The notes below the pieces were generated by a model, which was not told where the DNA came from, ran no database searches, and saw nothing but the letters and a program-made list of their open reading frames with translations. Below, piece after piece: positions 59,390 to 64,000 of a DNA stretch of 64,000 bases (its first letter is position 1; every line of letters starts with the position of its first letter). Position numbers and translations under genes: made by a program. Source of the stretch: Moritella sp. 24. GTDB taxonomy: Bacteria; Pseudomonadota; Gammaproteobacteria; Enterobacterales; Moritellaceae. The stretch lies in assembly GCF_018219155.1 (NCBI RefSeq), contig NZ_CP056123.1, positions 2,179,505-2,243,504 on the forward strand, given 5' to 3'.

Positions 59390-61069
59390 TTGAACTCACT
59401 TAAAAACTTAACGCTCTCATTTAAAATTTCAAGCCTTGTCATAGTGTTACTGTGTTCATTGCTATTCATTTCTGTAAACCTCATCGTAAATAGCCGAACC
59501 GTTGTTGAGAATATTGTCTTGGATTCTGAAATCAGACAGTTTTATGCGAATACCAATAATAAGTGGAAAGATATTCTTAAAGCTTATAAGTTTTCTGAAG
59601 AAATAGGGATGAAGTTTTCAGCGAGGGCTGTAGAACAAGAAGAGCTAGAGGCCGCGACTGCTCATGTTGAAACACTGCTCAAGGATTACGTTACTACTTT
59701 ATTGACGGCAAGTAACGCACTGGAAAATGAGTGGAATTCTGTACTGAACCTCAGCCAAGAAAATGGCGTATTTGATACCAGAGATCAGTTGATAACACGA
59801 GCTGAACACCTTAATTCATCGTTATCAACATTAACCAATGTTTGGTTAACTAAAGCAACTTTTGTCGTTAGAAAAAAAGCAGAGAAGGCCGCTAACCTTG
59901 CGTTTTCACCTGTTACTGAGTCTATTGATACCATCAACAAGATGCATGATGAGTTGGTTAGCATACGATCGGATAGAATTATCGCAGCTCAAAACAAAAT
60001 CGCCATTCAATCGATGATTGTAGCTATTAGTATTTTCTTCATCGTTATTATAATTTCTTTGTTCATGCTTCGAAAACTAAAGACAGATTTACAGTCGATA
60101 GTATCTGTGACGCACTGCCTCGCTAAAGGTGATTTGAGTCGAACCATTGCTGTTGGAGAAAACCGTGATGAAATAAGCGAAATCAAAAGGTCAGTATTCA
60201 GCATGAATAATAACTTAAACAGTATTTTTAGATCTGTTACTTCACTGGCTAATAATCTAAACGAATCAACTGATGGATTGCTTAGTGATAATAAACAAAG
60301 AATTGATGATGCCGAGTTTCAACATTCACAAATGACCAAGCTGTCTAACTCTGTAGAAGCACTTTATTCGGTTTCAACGCAAGTGTCTGAACATGCTGAT
60401 GGCGCACTGAATAAATCAGATAATGCGATTGAATCGGCAGTGAAAGGGAAAGTTATCGTTAATGAAACAATTGAGTCGATTGAAAGTTTAGCCAGCGAAA
60501 TTGAAAACTCAGTATCTGCTATTCAAAAATTGGATACTGAAGCTGACAATATAACAAGTATTCTTGAGGTTATTAAGAGTATAGCCGAGCAAACTAATCT
60601 ACTTGCATTGAATGCCGCCATTGAAGCTGCACGTGCTGGCGAACAAGGTCGAGGGTTTGCAGTTGTTGCAGATGAGGTTAGAAATTTAGCGAAGCGAACT
60701 CAAGACTCGACGGCAGAAATTCAATTAACGATTGAAACACTTAAGAAAAGTACGTTAGTCGCAGTATCTACAATCAATAGCAGTCATACCAAATCACTGG
60801 AAAGTGTGAAGCATGTATCGAATGCAGGTAATGCCATTGATGAAATTAATATATCCGTTAATCAAATCAAGGATATTGCTAAGGACACATCGGCAGCGTC
60901 TTTTCTTCAGACGAATACACTTGATGAGATACAGGCTAATGTTAACGATGTTAATCAAGTATCTGGAGAAAATACAAACCGCGCTCAAGTATCCATGTCT
61001 TCAGCGTCTTCTTTATCAGATCTTAGCAAGGAGTTATTAAGTTCGATTAGTTATTTTAAGTTGAAGTAG
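59390..61069 (+). CDS. Methyl-accepting chemotaxis protein
   Basis: A 559 aa inner-membrane chemoreceptor. Helix 1 ([18 protein letters not shown], about residues 16-33), a periplasmic helical sensor of about 170 residues, and helix 2 ([19 protein letters not shown], about 206-224), then HAMP ([20 protein letters not shown]) and the signalling hairpin with [20 protein letters not shown] near 398 followed by [20 protein letters not shown]. The ligand is unknown. The start is TTG with AGGGA 7 bases upstream. There is no C-terminal NWETF-type CheR tether. Confidence 0.93.
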   Translation: MNSLKNLTLSFKISSLVIVLLCSLLFISVNLIVNSRTVVENIVLDSEIRQFYANTNNKWKDILKAYKFSEEIGMKFSARAVEQEELEAATAHVETLLKDYVTTLLTASNALENEWNSVLNLSQENGVFDTRDQLITRAEHLNSSLSTLTNVWLTKATFVVRKKAEKAANLAFSPVTESIDTINKMHDELVSIRSDRIIAAQNKIAIQSMIVAISIFFIVIIISLFMLRKLKTDLQSIVSVTHCLAKGDLSRTIAVGENRDEISEIKRSVFSMNNNLNSIFRSVTSLANNLNESTDGLLSDNKQRIDDAEFQHSQMTKLSNSVEALYSVSTQVSEHADGALNKSDNAIESAVKGKVIVNETIESIESLASEIENSVSAIQKLDTEADNITSILEVIKSIAEQTNLLALNAAIEAARAGEQGRGFAVVADEVRNLAKRTQDSTAEIQLTIETLKKSTLVAVSTINSSHTKSLESVKHVSNAGNAIDEINISVNQIKDIAKDTSAASFLQTNTLDEIQANVNDVNQVSGENTNRAQVSMSSASSLSDLSKELLSSISYFKLK

Positions 61070-61122
61070 CTGAGATCAAGAATACTAGACGGGATATCTA
61101 ATGATGACTGCCCTTTAATTAC

Positions 61123-61142
61123 ATGTACAACATATTGTACAT
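61123..61142. promoter_or_regulatory. YefM-type operator palindrome
   Basis: ATGTACAACATATTGTACAT contains two inverted TGTACA elements, the sequence bound by E. coli YefM-YoeB at its own promoter. A half-site AGTACAAC lies near 61178. The antitoxin gene starts 58 bases downstream. Confidence 0.8.
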
Positions 61143-61200
61143 TTAGTCTGTATGAGTTAAACTTGTTCAATATTAAGTACAACTCAACAAAGAGGTAATT

Positions 61201-61452
61201 ATGCGTATAGTTTCTTTTACTGAAGCCCGAAATGGCCTTAAATCTGTTCTTGATGGCGTGGTTAATGATGCTGACTGCACTGTTATCACTCGTCGAGATT
61301 CTGAAGATGCTGTAGTAATGTCTATGGACTATTACAATAGTTTAATGGAAACGATCTATTTATCTCGTTCTCCAGCTAATGCTGCGCATCTAAATAAATC
61401 AATCGCTCAATACAATGCTGGTCAAACGACAGAAAGAGGCTTGCTTGAATGA
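61201..61452 (+). CDS. yefM: Antitoxin YefM (Phd/YefM family)
   Basis: An 83 aa antitoxin that binds and neutralises YoeB and represses its own operon. The N-terminal Phd/YefM DNA-binding fold is plain: MRIVSFTEARNGLKSVLDGV, DADCTVITRRDSEDAVVMS, then the linker MDYYNSLMETIYL and a C-terminal toxin-binding tail. AGAGG precedes the ATG. The stop overlaps the toxin start by four bases (ATGA). A TGTACA palindrome lies upstream. Confidence 0.95.
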   Translation: MRIVSFTEARNGLKSVLDGVVNDADCTVITRRDSEDAVVMSMDYYNSLMETIYLSRSPANAAHLNKSIAQYNAGQTTERGLLE

Positions 61453-61709
61453 GCCGAATGTTAGCTTGGACTGACGAAGCATGGAGTGATTACTTGTATT
61501 GGCAGGGTCAAGACAAGAAAACACTTAAACGAATTAATAGGTTAATCACAGATACTAAGCGTTCGGCATTCGAAGGGATTGGCAAACCTGAGCCTTTGAA
61601 AGAAAATCTAGCTGGTTTTTGGTCACGTAGAATCGACGATACCAATAGGTTAGTTTATGCTGTTAATGACACACATTTAACGATTATTTCTTGTCGTTAT
61701 CACTATTAA
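61449..61709 (+). CDS. yoeB: Toxin YoeB, ribosome-dependent mRNA interferase
   Basis: An 86 aa RNase of the RelE/YoeB superfamily that cuts mRNA in the ribosomal A site. It matches YoeB closely: AWTDEAWSDYLYWQGQDKKT, INRLITDTKRSAFEGIGKPE, PLKENLAGFWSRRIDDTNRL and a C-terminal ISCRYHY with the catalytic Tyr/His end (RxHY). Glu near 47, Arg near 66 and His near 85 occupy the catalytic positions. Translationally coupled to yefM. The module probably forms a stable, self-maintaining locus in a repeat-rich zone. Confidence 0.95.
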   Translation: MSRMLAWTDEAWSDYLYWQGQDKKTLKRINRLITDTKRSAFEGIGKPEPLKENLAGFWSRRIDDTNRLVYAVNDTHLTIISCRYHY

Positions 61710-61866
61710 TTTGAAATTGAGTTAATGAATACATCATCAAAATTCATTCTTTTATCACTCATACGCTCTGTATGTTTTGACCTTCCATTCTAGCTATATC
61801 GTCTTAGCTGTAAAAAGCCTAAATAGAATAGGGGATTCAGCCCTAGTTTTTATGAATCCTCATTAA

Positions 61867-61954
61867 AAGTCTCTATTTTACGGGGTAATAAAAATAACTG
61901 TATATATATACAGTTAAAATTAGAGGGTCGTAAAATCAGCACTTTTAGAGACTT
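61867..61954. repeat. MITE-like palindrome with consensus LexA-box centre (copy C)
   Basis: Outer ends AAGTCTCTA (61867-61875) and TAGAGACTT (61946-61954) are exact inverted repeats. ATTTTACGG and CGTAAAAT continue the arms, and the centre is TAACTGTATATATATACAGT (61896-61915), containing CTG-N10-CAG. The left part shares AAAAGTCTC and TTTTACGGGG with 41060-41078. Confidence 0.7.
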
Positions 61955-61996
61955 ATTGATAGTTAACTCAATTAAAACTTCATTTTTATGTGATGA

Positions 61997-62049
61997 TACG
62001 TGAAATCTGAGTTCGTAATCAGAATAACTAGCTCGTTTATTTTGCGTAG
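61997..62049. repeat. Inverted-repeat site S6/S7
   Basis: TACGTGAAATCTG (61997-62009) and ATTTTGCGTAG (62039-62049) are imperfect inverted copies of the same element seen upstream of the recombinase, with a spacer of about 29 bases. Confidence 0.55.
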
Positions 62050-62526
62050 GATCGATTCAGGTTAACTAAAGATATATTTAATGTGGTGTTTGGTTTAGTC
62101 ACTGCAATAAATTATCTGCGAATTTAATTCATCAATAAGTAACAAATCTATTTTAGTTTTGATTGATTGGCCAATATGAAATTGAATATGAGTCCGATGT
62201 TAATTGAAGCCAATCAAGCATATCAAGTAGGATCATATCGAATAGCCAGTTCAGTTTAGGTTAAGTTGAGTGCTGTAAATGAAAATTAATAGAGTGAGTT
62301 TTCTTAATTTAAAATGATAAGTTCGTGATTTAAATCTTTGTGTAAACAATGGTGCATCCACATGACACGGAAAGCTAACTCAGATTCAATGTAATGACCG
62401 TTGAAAAAATATAATTGTAATCCTGATAGATATTTATTTGGGCCATGTAAAAATACAGGCATGATTAAAATAGCTGAATAATAAAAATAAGATAAAGCTT
62501 TAGTTATTAAAGGACTAAAGATGACA

Positions 62527-62591
62527 CGCGCTGTGTAAAATCTGCGGTAACAATACTGGTAAAACTTTTCAGATTTTACGTAGCGCACGAG
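62527..62591. repeat. Inverted-repeat site S2/S3
   Basis: CGCGCTGTGTAAAATCTG (62527-62544) and CAGATTTTACGTAGCGCACG (62570-62589) are inverted copies with a 25-base spacer. The left arm core equals the 16-mer at 30879; the right arm is an exact inverted copy (18 bases) of the left arm at 33064. Confidence 0.75.
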
Positions 62592-62843
62592 TTTTTGATA
62601 GTAAGTTGAAGCATCAGTGACTAGATTTTGATATTAATGCTGATAATTTCAACCCAGACGCTTCTATCTGGGTTTATACAACACTGCGCATAATGTATAT
62701 TATGTTAAATAGAGTTTGTAGTAAGTATATATTGGAGTCCCTATTCTAATGAACGATCATATAATGATGGAGATTGTTGGCTTGGATGTTGTCAATTTAA
62801 CACATGGGTTATTTACCATAAAGTATATGATATGCATCTAAAT

Positions 62844-62879
62844 GATTACATCATATTTTATCCAAAATATGATGTAATC
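62844..62879. repeat. Perfect 16-bp palindrome
   Basis: GATTACATCATATTTT and AAAATATGATGTAATC with a 4-base loop (ATCC). No gene ends or begins next to it apart from a 30-codon frame ending at 62841. Confidence 0.7.
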
Positions 62880-63013
62880 AAATATATCCAAACATATAAA
62901 GATAATGACGACCCAATCATATTGTTGTTTCTGGTTCTGGTTCGTTAGCTGCATTGATTAACCTAAAGTCTGAACTATTGAACCACAATCCACGGGTCTT
63001 ATTTTAGGAATAT

Positions 63014-63045
63014 AAAAAATGCCCCGTTAATTGACGAGGCATTTT
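63014..63045 (-). terminator. Terminator of the chitinase gene
   Basis: On the minus strand AAAATGCCTCGT pairs with ACGGGGCATTTT (one U-G wobble) and is followed by TTATATT. It lies 23 bases after the chitinase stop. Confidence 0.75.
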
Positions 63046-63067
63046 GCTTTAGATAAAAGATGCTAAC

Positions 63068-64000
63068 TTATCGACAGGATATTTCGTCCCATAAACTGTT
63101 AGAAATTTTTGGCGTATCCCAAACACCTGGGCCATTTTTAGCAATGAAACACTTACCTGTATTTGTTACCTTGTCACCGTTCGCGACTTGAGATACACCC
63201 GGTTCCCAAATGATGAAATTAGTTGGTGATGTGTCAGCAGACATAACACTCGCTGGCGTCGTTGCTACTGCCTTAATGAATAACCATGGACCACCTGCGT
63301 CTGGTAAATCACCTTGTGTCCACCACTTACTTTCATAGATAGACCCTTTATAACTTACTTGCTCACCAGCCGAAGCATAAACTTTAGTAGCATCCCAAGC
63401 TGTGACACCGCCTGCTCCGGGATCTGTCGGTTCAGTTGGTATTGTAGGTATTTCACTGTCAGGTACGATGCGTACTTCAGGCCAGCCAGCGTGAGAACCA
63501 TAGAAGTTTGTTACACATTTTCCATAATCACCTGGTACTAGAGCCGAATAAGCGGTTTGAAAACCAACTAACTCACATTCAAACGAAGCGCCACCTGGAC
63601 GATCTGCGTAATACTTCCAGTTACCATCCCAGTTTGTATACAGCACATCGGTTGCGCCATTCAGGTTAATACTGCTGTAGGGTGTTTGTTGGTAACAGGT
63701 ATTTTTCTCATCAGACTCCAGAGGTATTTGGTAATGTGCTGATAACCCTTCCCAGTAACGAATTCGGTTTACTGGCTGACCTTTAGTTTTGTTTTGCTCT
63801 CCACACTCAATGCCGCCATTAATCACGTTAATCGTTGTGCCGAAACCATAGGTAATCCCCGCATCCGCTTCGCGCTGTGATGGAGACCATGTACGGTCAA
63901 TAACATGCAACATTGCTGGTTTTGGTGCTTGTGGGGTTAAAAAGAACCAAATAGCAGATGCAAGGTTTAACCAAGAATCAGCAACTAAACCAGGGTTATC
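63068..64000 (-). CDS. GH19 family chitinase with chitin-binding modules (partial, 5' end outside)
   Basis: The C-terminal 310 residues of a secreted endochitinase; the frame stays open to the window edge, so the real start is outside. Residues from the edge include SWLNLASAIWFFLTPQAPKP followed by GFGTTINVINGGIECG, characteristic of the GH19 catalytic domain's C-terminal lobe. After a Pro/Thr linker (IPTIPTEPTDPG) a CBM5/12 chitin-binding module follows: AWDATKVYASAGEQVSYKGS and YESKWWTQGDLPD. A second, weaker segment ends WDTPKISNSLWDEISCR. The catalytic Glu residues are probably upstream. Confidence 0.88.
   Translation of the reverse strand, partial: DNPGLVADSWLNLASAIWFFLTPQAPKPAMLHVIDRTWSPSQREADAGITYGFGTTINVINGGIECGEQNKTKGQPVNRIRYWEGLSAHYQIPLESDEKNTCYQQTPYSSINLNGATDVLYTNWDGNWKYYADRPGGASFECELVGFQTAYSALVPGDYGKCVTNFYGSHAGWPEVRIVPDSEIPTIPTEPTDPGAGGVTAWDATKVYASAGEQVSYKGSIYESKWWTQGDLPDAGGPWLFIKAVATTPASVMSADTSPTNFIIWEPGVSQVANGDKVTNTGKCFIAKNGPGVWDTPKISNSLWDEISCR

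Larger units (their letters stand above)
61710..63013. other. Repeat-rich region without supportable genes (about 1.3 kb)
   Basis: Between yoeB and the chitinase terminator. It carries the palindromic repeat copy C (61867-61954), inverted pairs S6/S7 (61997-62049) and S2/S3 (62527-62591), a small hairpin AACCCAGA/TCTGGGTT at 62651-62674 and a perfect 16-bp palindrome at 62844-62879. A 30-codon frame at 62749 (MNDHIMMEIVGLDV...) ends just before that palindrome and may be a remnant. Confidence 0.6.

Noticed and set aside
59116-59484. Minus-strand 122-codon ORF over the nemA terminator and the chemoreceptor start
   Set aside because: Overlaps the chemoreceptor N-terminus and a terminator, with no ribosome binding site or recognisable protein features.
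62304-62588. Minus-strand 94-codon ORF near the S2/S3 repeat
   Set aside because: Its GTG start and first 20 codons are the inverted repeat itself, and the translated sequence looks random.
1-64000. tRNA, rRNA or intact insertion sequence
   Set aside because: None seen on reading; the only mobility gene is the lone tyrosine recombinase.

Overview
The window looks like chromosomal DNA of a cold-water marine gammaproteobacterium of the Alteromonadales type. My inference is Moritella or a close relative. The grounds are AT-rich DNA with short intergenic gaps, the conserved gene order NAD-glutamate dehydrogenase / pyrD / zapC / rlmKL / glutaredoxin-like / uup / DUF3466 / rmf / fabA / Lon-like protease, and the sorting tails of the GlyGly-CTERM (rhombosortase) type on two secreted proteins. 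No database was searched.

1-17,900 is housekeeping: amino-acid catabolism (gdhB), pyrimidine synthesis (pyrD), division (zapC), rRNA modification (rlmKL), ribosome-associated factors (uup, rmf), unsaturated fatty acid synthesis (fabA with a FabR-type operator), a Lon-family protease and a Tim44-like membrane protein. 18,000-30,300 is an envelope and signalling block: trypsin-like protease, L,D-transpeptidase, Lpp, phospholipase A, PilZ and EAL c-di-GMP proteins, a SIMPL protein, a tandem pair of PL14-like lipoproteins, a bestrophin channel with a coupled leader ORF, an outer-membrane barrel and an EamA exporter.

30,300-33,300 is a gene-poor island: an orphan tyrosine recombinase, a convergent ribbon-helix-helix protein and several families of inverted and dispersed repeats. 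Copies of the recombinase-proximal repeats recur near 62 kb, beside a YefM-YoeB toxin-antitoxin pair. This is the least explained structure in the window.

33,300-39,800 holds a TetR-controlled MMPL transporter operon with matched operators, a Fur-box-controlled short-chain dehydrogenase and a MEKHLA protein whose ribosome binding site lies inside a long hairpin. 39,889-41,043 is a purine riboswitch with the adenine-type discriminator base in front of an adenine deaminase. 41,100-50,200 carries an alkane hydroxylase, a periplasmic alpha-amylase and a TetR/RND efflux locus. 50,300-59,100 carries a secreted metalloprotease with C-terminal repeats, a PI-PLC-like protein, a GlnD homologue with a damaged HD motif, and a NemR/NemA-like pair with three operator palindromes. 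59,390-64,000 has a chemoreceptor, the YefM-YoeB module, a repeat-rich non-coding stretch and the 3' end of a GH19 chitinase that runs off the window.

No tRNA, rRNA, CRISPR array or intact insertion sequence was seen.
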